DNA of 64,000 nucleotides from an uncultured Pelagibacteraceae bacterium. Lineage in GTDB: Bacteria; Pseudomonadota; Alphaproteobacteria; Pelagibacterales; Pelagibacteraceae. The position numbers were made by a program, and so were the translations under genes. Under the pieces are notes generated by a model. It did not search any database, was not told the origin of the DNA, and saw nothing but the letters and a program-made list of their open reading frames with translations. Position 1 is the first letter of the stretch. The number at the start of each line of letters is the position of its first letter. Location: NCBI GenBank assembly GCA_902609685.1, contig CACLSR010000005.1, positions 1 to 64,000 on the forward strand, read 5' to 3'. Positions 21,947 to 32,200 of the stretch are shown piece after piece.

Positions 21947-22195
21947 ATGAACAAGAAAGCTCAAGAGTTAGCAATGCATGAAAAAGACACTGGATCGTCG
22001 GAAATCCAAATTGCTTTGTTAACGGAAAAAATTGAAACGCTCTCAAAACATATAAAACAATTCAAAAAAGATAAACATTCATCTGTTGGATTACTGAGAG
22101 CGGTCAATAGAAGAAAAAAATTGTTAGATTATCTTAAAAGAAATAAGATAGACTCTTACAAGAATGTCCTGTCGAAATTGAATTTGAGAAAATAA
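21947..22195 (+). CDS. rpsO: 30S ribosomal protein S15
   Basis: KDTGSSEIQIALLTEKIETLSKH...DKHSSVGLLRAVNRRKKLLDYLK. Confidence 0.96.
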   Translation: MNKKAQELAMHEKDTGSSEIQIALLTEKIETLSKHIKQFKKDKHSSVGLLRAVNRRKKLLDYLKRNKIDSYKNVLSKLNLRK

Positions 22196-22252
22196 GAATC
22201 AAGATAGATAGAACGAGATGGAACGAAACGAACGAAATGAAATGGAAATGAA

Positions 22253-24325
22253 ATGTTTAAAGTATACAAGAAGGAAGTTGAAGTAGCAGGTAAGAAGATT
22301 AGTTTAGAAACAGGTAAAGTAGCAAGACAGGCAGATGGGGCAATCATCGCAACATGTGGGGAGACAGTCGTTTTAGCAACAGTCGTTGGAGCAAAAAAAG
22401 TTAATCCAGATATGGATTACTTCCCATTATCTGTAAATTATCAGGAAAAATATTACGCAGCAGGAAAAATTCCTGGTGGATATTTTAAAAGAGAAGCAAG
22501 ACCAACTGAAAGTGAGACATTAATCTCAAGATTAATTGATAGACCGATCAGACCATTGTTTCCTGATGAATTTAAAAATGAAGTTCAGTTGTTACCAACT
22601 GTAATTTCTTATGATAAAGAAAATGAAGCAGATATTTTGTCAATTATTGCATCCTCTGCAGCTTTAGCTATATCAGGAATGCCATTCATGGGCCCTGTTG
22701 GAGCTTCTAGAGTTGGATACATCGACGGCAAATATATTTTGAATCCGTCAAAAACTGAACTTGAAAAATCAAAATTAGATTTAGTTGTTGCTGGTACAAA
22801 AGATGCTGTGCTTATGGTTGAGTCTGAAGCGAGCGGGTTAACAGAGGAAGAAATGTTAAATGCAGTAAAATTTGGTCACGAAGGATTTGTTCCAGTGATT
22901 AAAATGATAGAGGAACTGGCTAAAGAATGTAGAAAACCTGAGTGGACTGTTGAAAAGAAAGATTTATCTGATGTAAAGAAAAAACTAGAGGAAACTTTTA
23001 CAGAAGATCTTAAAAAAGCATTTGCAACAAGAGATAAACAAGACAGATCAAATCAAATTTCAGAAATTACTGATAAGGCAAAAAAACTTTATGAGGAAGA
23101 CGAAAACTACACAGATCTTGATGTAAACTCTGAACTAAAAAATCTTGAAAAAACAATTGTCAGATCAGATATTTTAAAAAATAAAAATAGAATTGATGGT
23201 AGGGGTCTATCTGATGTTAGGCCAATCTCATGTGAGGTTGGTGTTTTGCCAAGAACGCATGGCTCTGCTTTGTTTACCAGAGGCGAAACGCAAGCAATCG
23301 TAACTGCCACTTTAGGCACATCTGACGATGAACAGAGAATTGAGAGCTTAGATGGATTACAAAGAGAAAGGTTTATGCTTCATTATAATTTTCCACCTTT
23401 TTCTGTTGGTGAGACAGGTAGAATAGGAACTGGTAGAAGAGAGATAGGTCATGGTAAATTAGCATGGAGAGCAATTCATTCTTCATTACCCTCAAAAGAG
23501 TCATTTCCTTATACTTTTAGGGTAGTATCAGAAATAACAGAGTCCAATGGTTCATCATCAATGGCTACAGTTTGTGGAACATCACTTGCACTAATGGATG
23601 CGGGAGTTCCGATAAAAGAACCTGTTGCGGGTATAGCAATGGGTCTAATTAAGGAGGGTGATGATTTTAGCGTGTTATCAGATATTTTAGGTGATGAGGA
23701 TCATTTAGGTGATATGGATTTTAAAGTTGCTGGAACGAAAGATGGGATTACTTCACTTCAAATGGATATTAAAATCACTGGTATTACTTTTGAAATTATG
23801 GAGCAAGCATTGAGCCAAGCGAAAGATGGGAGAGTTCATATTTTAGGAGAAATGAATAAAGCATTATCAGCATCAAGATCTGATGTTGGAAAACATACTC
23901 CGAAAATGGAAAAAATTAATGTTGATAAAAAAGATATTGCTGCTGTAATCGGAAAAGGTGGCGCAACAATCAGAGAAATAGTTGAAAAATCAGGTGCTAA
24001 AGTTGATGTAAATGATGAGGGAGTAGTGACTGTTGCTGCTCCAGATGAAGAGTCTAGAAATACCGCTATGCAAATGATTAAAGACATCACAGCAAAAGCT
24101 GAATTAAATAAAATATATTCAGGAAAAGTTATGAAAATTATGGAATTTGGTGCATTTGTAAATTTTTTAGGAAAACAAGATGGACTTGTTCATATTTCAG
24201 AACTTGCAGATAAAAGAGTAGCTAAAGTAGCTGATGTAGTTAAAGAAGGTGACGAAGTAAAAGTAAAAGTTATTGGTTTCGATAGAGGAAAAGTAAAACT
24301 CTCTATGAAACAAGCTACCGAATAA
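22253..24325 (+). CDS. pnp: Polyribonucleotide nucleotidyltransferase
   Basis: [28 protein letters not shown]-terminal KH and S1 domains. Confidence 0.97.
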   Translation: MFKVYKKEVEVAGKKISLETGKVARQADGAIIATCGETVVLATVVGAKKVNPDMDYFPLSVNYQEKYYAAGKIPGGYFKREARPTESETLISRLIDRPIRPLFPDEFKNEVQLLPTVISYDKENEADILSIIASSAALAISGMPFMGPVGASRVGYIDGKYILNPSKTELEKSKLDLVVAGTKDAVLMVESEASGLTEEEMLNAVKFGHEGFVPVIKMIEELAKECRKPEWTVEKKDLSDVKKKLEETFTEDLKKAFATRDKQDRSNQISEITDKAKKLYEEDENYTDLDVNSELKNLEKTIVRSDILKNKNRIDGRGLSDVRPISCEVGVLPRTHGSALFTRGETQAIVTATLGTSDDEQRIESLDGLQRERFMLHYNFPPFSVGETGRIGTGRREIGHGKLAWRAIHSSLPSKESFPYTFRVVSEITESNGSSSMATVCGTSLALMDAGVPIKEPVAGIAMGLIKEGDDFSVLSDILGDEDHLGDMDFKVAGTKDGITSLQMDIKITGITFEIMEQALSQAKDGRVHILGEMNKALSASRSDVGKHTPKMEKINVDKKDIAAVIGKGGATIREIVEKSGAKVDVNDEGVVTVAAPDEESRNTAMQMIKDITAKAELNKIYSGKVMKIMEFGAFVNFLGKQDGLVHISELADKRVAKVADVVKEGDEVKVKVIGFDRGKVKLSMKQATE

Positions 24326-24336
24326 GAAAATTGGGG

Positions 24337-24357
24337 TGGCAGGATTTAATCCTGCCA
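24337..24357. terminator. Perfect hairpin between convergent pnp and fabI
   Basis: TGGCAGGATT-T-AATCCTGCCA in the 37-bp convergent spacer; weak U-tract. Confidence 0.65.
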
Positions 24358-24362
24358 TTTAA

Positions 24363-25154
24363 CTAAGTTATATTCTTAGGATCTGGCATACCCACTTTAT
24401 TATATCCAGCATCGACATAGTGAATTTCACCAGTTACACCATTCGCAAGATCGCTTAAAAGATATAAAGCTGAATTTCCTACATCATGAATATCAACATT
24501 TCTTTTTAGGAAAGAGTGGTCTTCATTCCATTTATACAAAAATTTTGCATCACCGATTGCAGAAGCAGCTAATGTTTTAATTGGCCCTGCACTTATTGCA
24601 TTTACTCTCATTCCTTTTGTGCCGAGATCTCTTGCTAAATATTTAACACTAGCCTCTAATGCTGATTTACAAACACCCATAACGTTATAATTTGGAATAG
24701 CTTTGGTGGACTCATAAGTTAAAGTCAGCAAACTACCACCCTCTTTCAATACTTTTGATGCTTCTTTTGCAACTTCAGTAAAAGAGAAACATGATATTAA
24801 CATACTTCTTAAAAAGTTTTCTCTAGTGGTATTTAAATACTCACCTGATAGTTCTGATTTATCTGAAAAGGCAACTGCGTGAACAACAAAATCGATTTCA
24901 CTCCATTTTGATTTTAAATCCTTAAATAATTTAATTACGTCTTCTTTTTTTTCAACATCACAACTAAAGGTTACGTTTGAGTTTAATTTTTCTGCTAAGG
25001 GAACAACTCTTTTTTTTAAGGCATCTCCTAAATATGTAAATGCTAGTTCTGCACCCGCTTCAGATAGTTTTTGAGAAATACCCCATGCAATAGATCTCTC
25101 GTTCGCAACACCCATTATCAATCCCTTTTTACCTTTCATTAAACTCATAATCAC
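24363..25154 (-). CDS. fabI: Enoyl-ACP reductase FabI
   Basis: [19 protein letters not shown]...; [11 protein letters not shown]-like C-terminus. Confidence 0.94.
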   Translation of the reverse strand: MIMSLMKGKKGLIMGVANERSIAWGISQKLSEAGAELAFTYLGDALKKRVVPLAEKLNSNVTFSCDVEKKEDVIKLFKDLKSKWSEIDFVVHAVAFSDKSELSGEYLNTTRENFLRSMLISCFSFTEVAKEASKVLKEGGSLLTLTYESTKAIPNYNVMGVCKSALEASVKYLARDLGTKGMRVNAISAGPIKTLAASAIGDAKFLYKWNEDHSFLKRNVDIHDVGNSALYLLSDLANGVTGEIHYVDAGYNKVGMPDPKNIT

Positions 25155-26362
25155 ACTTTCTCAAAAATTAAAGCAGCGTTAGTTCCACCAAAACCAAAAC
25201 TATTTGACATCACTGTATTTAAAGTAGAGTTGGTTTCAGTTTTCGAAATTATTGGAAATTTTTTAGCATCCTCGTCCATTTCAGAAATATTTGCTGATCC
25301 AGCAATAAAATTGTTTTTCATCATAATTAAACAATATATTGCCTCATGAACTGATGCAGCACCCAAAGGATGACCCGACAAAGATTTCGTTGAACTTATT
25401 TTTGGTATGTCATCTCCAAAAGTTTCTTTTATAGCTTTTAATTCAGTTATGTCACCTACTGGTGTAGAAGTTCCGTGAGTATTAATATAATCAATTTTGT
25501 TTTTGGTAGTAGACATCGCCATTTTCATACATCTGACAGCCCCTTCTCCAGATGGAGCTACCATATCATATCCATCTGAAGTAGCACCATAACCAGTCAA
25601 CTCAGCATAAATTTTGGCACCCCTAGCTTTTGCATGTTCATATTCCTCCAATACTAACACACCCGCTCCACCAGCGATTACAAACCCATCTCTAGTTTTG
25701 TCATATGCTCTAGATGCTGATTGAGGTGTATCATTATATTTTGATGATAGTGCAGTCATAGCATCAAACATTGCTGTCATTGCCCAATGTATTTCCTCAC
25801 TTCCACCAGCAAAAACAATATCCTGTTTACCCATTTGAATTAGTTCCATTGAATTTCCAATGCAGTGACCACTAGTCGCGCATGCAGAACTCATTGTATA
25901 ATTAGTTCCTTTGATTTTAAATGGAACTGCTAAAGTAGCAGATGCGGTACTTGCCATGGTTCTTGGAACAATAAAAGGACCCATTAATTTTGGGGTTTTT
26001 GCTCTTGTTTTGTCAGCTGCTAAAATTACATTCTCAATTGAAGGCCCTCCAGACCCCATGACTATACCAGTACTAAAATTACTTACTTCTTTTTCCTCAA
26101 GACCAGAATCTTTGATCGCCTCTTTCATCGCAATATAGTTATAAGCTGATCCTGAACCCATAAATCGAATTGTTTTTCTATCTATATGATCTTCAAGTTT
26201 GATTTTTGGTTTACCATGAACATGACTTTTTAAATTATGCTCTTTATACTCTTCAGCAAATGAGATTCCTGATTTTGAATTTAATAAAGATTGATGAACT
26301 TCTTCTTGATTATTACCCAAACAAGAAACTACACCTAAACCAGTTATTACAACTCTTCTCAT
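25151..26362 (-). CDS. fabB: 3-oxoacyl-ACP synthase I
   Basis: [17 protein letters not shown]..., [23 protein letters not shown]. Confidence 0.94.
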   Translation of the reverse strand: MRRVVITGLGVVSCLGNNQEEVHQSLLNSKSGISFAEEYKEHNLKSHVHGKPKIKLEDHIDRKTIRFMGSGSAYNYIAMKEAIKDSGLEEKEVSNFSTGIVMGSGGPSIENVILAADKTRAKTPKLMGPFIVPRTMASTASATLAVPFKIKGTNYTMSSACATSGHCIGNSMELIQMGKQDIVFAGGSEEIHWAMTAMFDAMTALSSKYNDTPQSASRAYDKTRDGFVIAGGAGVLVLEEYEHAKARGAKIYAELTGYGATSDGYDMVAPSGEGAVRCMKMAMSTTKNKIDYINTHGTSTPVGDITELKAIKETFGDDIPKISSTKSLSGHPLGAASVHEAIYCLIMMKNNFIAGSANISEMDEDAKKFPIISKTETNSTLNTVMSNSFGFGGTNAALIFEKV

Positions 26363-26862
26363 TATTTAAATAACCCCACTTTTAAATTGTCCGCTGAATA
26401 AATTTTTTTTTCGTCTGCTAATAATATCCCATTAGCCAAACCAACAGTTGTACCACCAGGAGACATAATTTTTTTCATATCGATTTCATATTTGACTAAT
26501 TTAACATTTTGTAAAACTTCTCCTGTAAATTTTACTGTCCCAACGCCTAAGGCTCTGCCTTTTCCAGGATTTCCAATCCAGCCTAAATAAAATCCTACGA
26601 GTTGCCACATAGCATCAAGTCCAAGACATCCTGGCATCACAGGATCTTCTTTAAAATGACAATCAAAAAACCAAAGGTCTTTCTTTATGTCTAATTCAGC
26701 TTTTAAAGAGCCTTTTTTAAAAGCACCATCCTTTTCATTAATTTCTGTAATTCTATCAAACATCAACATTGGTGGAAGTGGTAATTTTGCATTCCCTGGA
26801 CCAAAAAGACCTCCGTTTCCGCAACTTATAAGTTCTTCATAAGAATAGGAGTTTTTTTTCAT
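26362..26862 (-). CDS. fabA: 3-hydroxydecanoyl-ACP dehydratase
   Basis: [38 protein letters not shown]...[22 protein letters not shown]; track start 27036 overlaps the divergent irr-like gene, so ATG at 26862 preferred. Confidence 0.94.
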   Translation of the reverse strand: MKKNSYSYEELISCGNGGLFGPGNAKLPLPPMLMFDRITEINEKDGAFKKGSLKAELDIKKDLWFFDCHFKEDPVMPGCLGLDAMWQLVGFYLGWIGNPGKGRALGVGTVKFTGEVLQNVKLVKYEIDMKKIMSPGGTTVGLANGILLADEKKIYSADNLKVGLFK

Positions 26863-26913
26863 AAAATAGATCACCTTAATACTTGATTTTAACCCATTAT
26901 AATATACATAAAG

Positions 26914-26930
26914 TTTAGAATTATTATAAT
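26914..26930. promoter_or_regulatory. Putative Irr/Fur-family operator (ICE-like) overlapping the -10 of the irr-like gene
   Basis: TTTAGAA-TTA-TTATAAT; near-identical to the katG box at 27420-27436; TATAAT at 26925-26930. Confidence 0.6.
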
Positions 26931-26935
26931 TTACA

Positions 26936-27364
26936 ATGTTAAAAAATAGCGAATTTGTTAACAAATTAAGAAATTCTGGTCTAAGACCAACTAAACAACG
27001 ACTTAAAATTTGTGAAGTCTTATTTAATAGAGACAAAACGTTTCACTTTACCATTAATGATTTAGCAAAAAACATTTCAGAAAATTTTAATGAAAAAATA
27101 TCTTTAGCTACAATTTATAACACAGTTCATGCTTTTAAAGATAAAGGATATCTAAAAGAGATTACGATCAGTAGCGATAAAAGTTATTTTGATACAAATA
27201 TTACCAAACATCATCATTTTTATGATGAGGACACAAATTTACTTATAGATTGTAATGATAACGAAATTGGAAAAGTTAATATCAAAAATAATATTACAGG
27301 AAAAAAAATTAGTTCTGTGGAAGTGTTAGTAAGAGTTGCGAGTGATACTCAAAATCAGAATTAA
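26936..27364 (+). CDS. irr: Irr-like Fur-family transcriptional regulator
   Basis: [19 protein letters not shown]...[22 protein letters not shown]...HHHFYDEDT; next to fabA as in many alphaproteobacteria. Confidence 0.8.
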   Translation: MLKNSEFVNKLRNSGLRPTKQRLKICEVLFNRDKTFHFTINDLAKNISENFNEKISLATIYNTVHAFKDKGYLKEITISSDKSYFDTNITKHHHFYDEDTNLLIDCNDNEIGKVNIKNNITGKKISSVEVLVRVASDTQNQN

Positions 27365-27388
27365 AAAAAACTTCCCTTCTAAATTTAT

Positions 27389-27436
27389 ATTATAATCGTT
27401 CTAAACTGTTGACATTTAGTTTAGAACTATTATAAA
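27389..27436. promoter_or_regulatory. katG promoter with two ICE-like boxes and a dyad bracketing the -35
   Basis: TTGACA (27409-27414), 16 nt spacer, TATAAA (27431-27436); TTCTAAAC (27399-27406) / GTTTAGAA (27419-27426) inverted repeat; TTTAGAA-CTA-TTATAAA (27420-27436). Confidence 0.65.
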
Positions 27437-27474
27437 TTAATAATTCTAATAACCATGGGGGAAATACAAAAATT

Positions 27475-29712
27475 ATGAGTACTGAAAATTTCAAAAATAA
27501 GTCTTTTAAAGCCAATCAAATGAGCAAATGTCCTTTTACTGGCGCAGGAACACCTGCAAAGTTTTCTGCAGGAAGAGGTCAAACAGTAAGAGACTTTTGG
27601 CCAAATAGTATAAATCTTAAAATTCTTAGTCAGCATTCAAATTTATCTAACCCTATGGATAAAAAGTTTAATTATGCAAAAGAATTTAAAAAACTTAATT
27701 ACAAAGCATTAAAAAAAGATTTAAAAAAATTAATGACAGACTCCCAAGAGTGGTGGCCAGCAGATTATGGTCATTATGGTCCATTATTTATTAGATTAGC
27801 TTGGCATGCCGCAGGTACTTACAGAACTGGTGATGGTAGAGGTGGAGCAGGAACAGGTAATCAAAGATTTGCGCCACTTAATTCTTGGCCAGATAACGTA
27901 AACTTAGATAAAGCCAGATTACTTTTATGGCCTATTAAAAAGAAATATGGAAGAAAAATTTCATGGGCAGATTTATTCATCCTTGTTGGAAATGTGGCCT
28001 TAGACTCAATGGGTTTTAAAACTTTTGGTTTTGGAGCTGGCAGAACTGATATTTGGGAACCAGAAGATGATATTTATTGGGGTTCAGAAAAAGAAATGTT
28101 AGGTGTGGAACGATATAGCGGAAAAAGAGATTTAGAACAGCCATTAGGAGCTTCACATATGGGTTTAATTTATGTAAATCCGCAAGGTCCTGATGCTAAT
28201 CCAGATCCAAAACTAGCAGCGCATGATATTAGAGAGACATTTGGTAGAATGGCTATGAATGACTATGAGACAGCAGCATTAGTCGCTGGAGGACATACGT
28301 TTGGAAAATCTCATGGTGCAGCATCAGAGTCGTATAAAGGACCGGATCCTGAAGCTTCAAGACTTCAAGACCAGTCAACAGGATGGAATAGTGGATATAA
28401 ATCTGGAAAAGGTGTTGATACAATAAGTAGTGGTATTGAGGGCGCTTGGACTCAAAATCCAATTCAATGGGATATGGGTTACTTGGATTGTTTATATGGA
28501 CATGAGTGGGAGCTTACAAAAAGCCCAGCTGGTGCTCATCAATGGACTCCGAAGAAAAATGGGCAAGAGATTAAAATGGTTCCTGATGCACATCAAAAAG
28601 GTGTGCTTCATCCACCAATGATGCAAACAACCGACATATCGATGAAAGTTGACCCTAGTTATGGACCTATCACTAAACATTTTCATCAAAATCCAAAAGA
28701 GTTTCACGATGCTTTTGCGAGAGCATGGTTTAAATTAACTCACAGGGATATGGGACCAAGAGTTTGCTATCTCGGTAGTGAGGTTCCAAAAGAACAATTA
28801 ATTTGGCAGGATCCAATTGATAGGCCTAAATACAAACTTAAATCAAAGGATGTTAAAGATTTAAAAAGTAAAATCTCTAAATCAAAAATATCAATTTCAG
28901 ATTTAGTTTCTACTGCATGGGCTTCAGCATCTACGTTCAGAGGCTCTGATAAAAGAGGTGGTGCTAATGGTGCGAGAATAATGTTGGAACCACAAAAAAA
29001 TTGGAAAGTGAACAATCCAAAAAAATTATCTGCTGTAATTAAAGCTTTAGAAAAAATTAAAAGCAAATTCGATAGTAAAAAGAAAAGTGTTACAATGGCA
29101 GATTTAATTGTACTAGCTGGTGGTGTTGGTATCGAAATGGCTGCAAAAAAAGCTGGCTATAAAGTTCAAGTTCCATTTTCAGCAGGAAGAGGAGATGCAA
29201 GACAAGATCAGACTGATGTTAACTCATTTGGTCTTTTAGAACCACAAGCAGATGGTTTTAGAAATTATCTAAATGGTGGAGCTTCAAATGTTTCTGCAGA
29301 GGAAAAACTGGTTGATAAGGCTCAATTGATGGGTTTAACAGCTCCAGAAATGACTGCACTTGTAGGTGGAATGAGAGTATTAAATACAAACTTTGATGGC
29401 TCGAAACATGGAGTTTTTACTAACAGACCTGGTTCTCTTACTAACGATTATTTCATAAATCTTTTAGACATGAATACGACTTGGAAAGAGGAAGATAAAT
29501 CTGAACAAACATTTATTGGTAAAGATAGAAAAACTCAAAAAACTAAATGGAAGGCGACAAGAGTTGATTTAATTTTTGGTTCAAATTCTCAACTAAGAGC
29601 TTTAGCGGAAGTTTATGCATGTGAAGATTCGGGTGATAAATTTGTTAAAGATTTTATCGCAGCATGGGTAAAAGTTATGAATTCTGATCGATTTGATTTG
29701 AAATTAAACTAA
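27475..29712 (+). CDS. katG: Catalase-peroxidase
   Basis: KCPFTG..., [38 protein letters not shown]. Confidence 0.97.
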   Translation: MSTENFKNKSFKANQMSKCPFTGAGTPAKFSAGRGQTVRDFWPNSINLKILSQHSNLSNPMDKKFNYAKEFKKLNYKALKKDLKKLMTDSQEWWPADYGHYGPLFIRLAWHAAGTYRTGDGRGGAGTGNQRFAPLNSWPDNVNLDKARLLLWPIKKKYGRKISWADLFILVGNVALDSMGFKTFGFGAGRTDIWEPEDDIYWGSEKEMLGVERYSGKRDLEQPLGASHMGLIYVNPQGPDANPDPKLAAHDIRETFGRMAMNDYETAALVAGGHTFGKSHGAASESYKGPDPEASRLQDQSTGWNSGYKSGKGVDTISSGIEGAWTQNPIQWDMGYLDCLYGHEWELTKSPAGAHQWTPKKNGQEIKMVPDAHQKGVLHPPMMQTTDISMKVDPSYGPITKHFHQNPKEFHDAFARAWFKLTHRDMGPRVCYLGSEVPKEQLIWQDPIDRPKYKLKSKDVKDLKSKISKSKISISDLVSTAWASASTFRGSDKRGGANGARIMLEPQKNWKVNNPKKLSAVIKALEKIKSKFDSKKKSVTMADLIVLAGGVGIEMAAKKAGYKVQVPFSAGRGDARQDQTDVNSFGLLEPQADGFRNYLNGGASNVSAEEKLVDKAQLMGLTAPEMTALVGGMRVLNTNFDGSKHGVFTNRPGSLTNDYFINLLDMNTTWKEEDKSEQTFIGKDRKTQKTKWKATRVDLIFGSNSQLRALAEVYACEDSGDKFVKDFIAAWVKVMNSDRFDLKLN

Positions 29713-29736
29713 TTCTATAAAACAGGACAAAAAAAT

Positions 29737-30333
29737 ATGGGAACAGCAAATTTTGAGGACTTCTACGAAGTTCCTAATCTTAATTTTGATATATCAAAGT
29801 TGAGAAATGATTTGGATAAAGTTTTAAAAGCTAAAAAGTTTAACTCTCCAGGGGTTACTCACTTCGGAGCAATACCATTAAATCAAATCCCAAATGATAG
29901 AAGTTCTATCGAGGGAAATAATATTAGAGGAAAATATTGGACAATTGCCGATGAAACTGGAAAAGAAGTTTCTCGAGATGTTGATATAGATGAGTCAAAA
30001 TATACTCAATTGGTTCCTGAATTTGAAAATACTTATTTTAAAGAAGTTTACGACACTTTAAGTAAAAGGTTTAAACTAGGTAGAGTAAGATTATTATTAA
30101 AAGAGCCAAGATCGACATTAAGCTGGCATAAAGATCCTGAATGTAGACTGCATGTGCCCATCATAACTAATAAGGGCTGTTCAATGGTAATTGAAAATGT
30201 AGCAAAACATCTTCCAGCTGATGGTAAGGTATGGATAACAAATAATACAAAATATCATAATTTTTTTAATGGTGGAGAACAGGCTAGAGTACACCTAGTT
30301 GCTTGTGTGCTTGATAGTCCGTTTAAAAAATAA
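29737..30333 (+). CDS. Aspartyl/asparaginyl beta-hydroxylase-like (Fe(II)/2OG dioxygenase) protein
   Basis: SWHKDPECRLHVPI (HxD) and ARVHLVACV distal His/Arg motif. Confidence 0.65.
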   Translation: MGTANFEDFYEVPNLNFDISKLRNDLDKVLKAKKFNSPGVTHFGAIPLNQIPNDRSSIEGNNIRGKYWTIADETGKEVSRDVDIDESKYTQLVPEFENTYFKEVYDTLSKRFKLGRVRLLLKEPRSTLSWHKDPECRLHVPIITNKGCSMVIENVAKHLPADGKVWITNNTKYHNFFNGGEQARVHLVACVLDSPFKK

Positions 30334-30575
30334 TGGAATTAACAACCGGCATATTCAAAGCTGCTGGACAGATTTACACGAATAATAGAGGTTCAATTTT
30401 AAGAACCATTATTTATACAATTGGTCATTTTGCTATAGCTATAACTGTTTTAATGTTTGTTGCTGATGTCAGCTTTATGATAGCACTAACAGACGCAATA
30501 GTTGAACCAATAGCTAATTCTATATGGTATTTTATTTTAGATAAGTGGTGGGCGAGTAAATCAAAAAACTCTTAA
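30333..30575 (+). CDS. DUF2061-like small membrane protein
   Basis: RGSILRTIIYTIGHFAIAITVLMFVAD...EPIANSIWYFILDKWW pattern; overlaps the preceding stop. Confidence 0.7.
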   Translation: MELTTGIFKAAGQIYTNNRGSILRTIIYTIGHFAIAITVLMFVADVSFMIALTDAIVEPIANSIWYFILDKWWASKSKNS

Positions 30576-31027
30576 TCTAATACACCCCAAATATTGTCTG
30601 TCTTTATCCAACCTTCAAAATCGTCTGTATTTATTTTGCACCAAATTCCATTGCATTTTTGAACTATTAGAACTCTTCCACTTTTAATTTTAGCCAATGG
30701 TTTAGAAAAATTTGTCGAATTTTCAAACAAAATTTTGTCTTTTGTGGGAATTATTGAATTTATTTTTTTTAATTGAGACCAATGTATCCATCCGCTGTTG
30801 TTTTTAAAATCAATTACTCTTCGCCAGTTCTCTTTTTTATCAATTTGCTTTAGAGGCAAATTCACTTTTTTATAAATAAACTTTATAGGAGATTCAAAAC
30901 TTGGTCCATACCTTACATTCACTTTACTTTTCTTTAAAGACAAGAAAGTTTCTTGAGCATAACTTAATGAGGTAAAAGATAATAAAAATAAAGTTATAAG
31001 AAAAAGTTTAAATTTTTTTTTTAACAT
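30572..31027 (-). CDS. Exported bacterial SH3-domain protein
   Basis: Signal peptide; KKSKVNVRYGPSFESPIKFIYKKVNLPLKQIDKKENWRRV. Confidence 0.8.
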   Translation of the reverse strand: MLKKKFKLFLITLFLLSFTSLSYAQETFLSLKKSKVNVRYGPSFESPIKFIYKKVNLPLKQIDKKENWRRVIDFKNNSGWIHWSQLKKINSIIPTKDKILFENSTNFSKPLAKIKSGRVLIVQKCNGIWCKINTDDFEGWIKTDNIWGVLD

Positions 31028-31766
31028 CTTTTAACTTTTTAAATTTAATTTTTCTAAAATTCAGATTTAATAGATCTATAACCAAAACTTGACCATTCAA
31101 ATTTTTACCGATAGATAAAATTTTTTTTAAAATTTCATTCGCTTGCATAATTCCTATTATACCAGCCACTGTCCCCAAAATGCCTTCATATTCACAATTT
31201 AATATATCGTCTGAAATCTCATATTCTTGATAAAAAGATCTTATACAAGGTGTTTTTTTATTTTTAAAATCAAAACTAAAAATATGACCATCAAATTTAC
31301 TTATTGCTCCAGTCACAAGAAATTTTTTATACTTTCTTGAAACATCATTAATTAAAAACTTTGTTTCAAAATTATCTGATCCATCAATTATGTAGTCATA
31401 ATTTTTTATAATTTTTTGATAATTATTTATATTTAATCTTATTTTATACGCGTTTACTTTTATTTTTGAGTTTATCTTTTTTAATTTTTTTTGAGCAGAC
31501 TTTATTTTGGATTTTTTTAAGTCTTCGATGCTGTAAAGACTTTGTCTGTGAATATTTGATAAATTAACAATATCAGGGTCAACAATGCCCAAAACACCTA
31601 CGCCTGCTCTTGCTAAAAACTCAGCTGCAGGACAACCTAAACCCCCCATTCCAATGATTAAAACTTTAGCTCCAATAATTTTTTTTTGACCTAAGCTTCC
31701 AATATTTTTTAAAACTATTTGTCTTGAAAATCTCTCTATTTGATTTTTATCTAAATTTATATTCAT
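31008..31766 (-). CDS. moeB: ThiF/MoeB-family E1-like adenylyltransferase
   Basis: RFSRQIVLKNIGSLGQKKIIGAKVLIIGMGGLGCPAAEFLARAGVG. Confidence 0.88.
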   Translation of the reverse strand: MNINLDKNQIERFSRQIVLKNIGSLGQKKIIGAKVLIIGMGGLGCPAAEFLARAGVGVLGIVDPDIVNLSNIHRQSLYSIEDLKKSKIKSAQKKLKKINSKIKVNAYKIRLNINNYQKIIKNYDYIIDGSDNFETKFLINDVSRKYKKFLVTGAISKFDGHIFSFDFKNKKTPCIRSFYQEYEISDDILNCEYEGILGTVAGIIGIMQANEILKKILSIGKNLNGQVLVIDLLNLNFRKIKFKKLKDVKKKI

Positions 31767-32200
31767 TTACCTGTTGAACCAAATCCACCTTTACCTCTGA
31801 CAGACTTAGGTAAATCATTTTTTTCTTCTAATTCCATCTTGACCACAGGCGCTAGGATCATTTGAGCAATTCTATCACCATTATTAATTGAAAAATTTTC
31901 ATTACCATGATTATAGATGATAACCTTTATTTCTCCTCTATAATCACTATCAATTGTTCCTGGAGTGTTTAACACACTAATATTATTTTTGGCTGCTAAA
32001 CCTGATCTTGGTCTTATTTGAATCTCGTAATCTTCTGGGAAAGCAACAGATAATCCTGTGGGAATTAAAACAGATGTTTTAGGTTCTAGATTAATGGGTT
32101 CTTTTATAAATGCGATTAAGTCTACACCTGATGCACCACTGGTTTTATATTCGGGTAATTGTACAGCTGGGTCAAGTTTTTTGATTAGAACTTTAACCAT
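31763..32200 (-). CDS. dut: dUTP diphosphatase
   Basis: GASGVDLIAF, RPRSGLAAKN, GTIDSDYRGEI, GKGGFGSTGK motifs. Confidence 0.95.
   Translation of the reverse strand: MVKVLIKKLDPAVQLPEYKTSGASGVDLIAFIKEPINLEPKTSVLIPTGLSVAFPEDYEIQIRPRSGLAAKNNISVLNTPGTIDSDYRGEIKVIIYNHGNENFSINNGDRIAQMILAPVVKMELEEKNDLPKSVRGKGGFGSTGK

Noticed and set aside
26863-27036. N-terminal extension of fabA in the track
   Set aside because: Overlaps the divergent regulator gene and promoter; the FabA family starts at [11 protein letters not shown].
28253-29066. ORFs antisense to, or in another frame within, katG (28253..28462, 28430..28621, 28492..28707, 28767..29066)
   Set aside because: They coincide with a strongly conserved katG frame; no SD or domain evidence.
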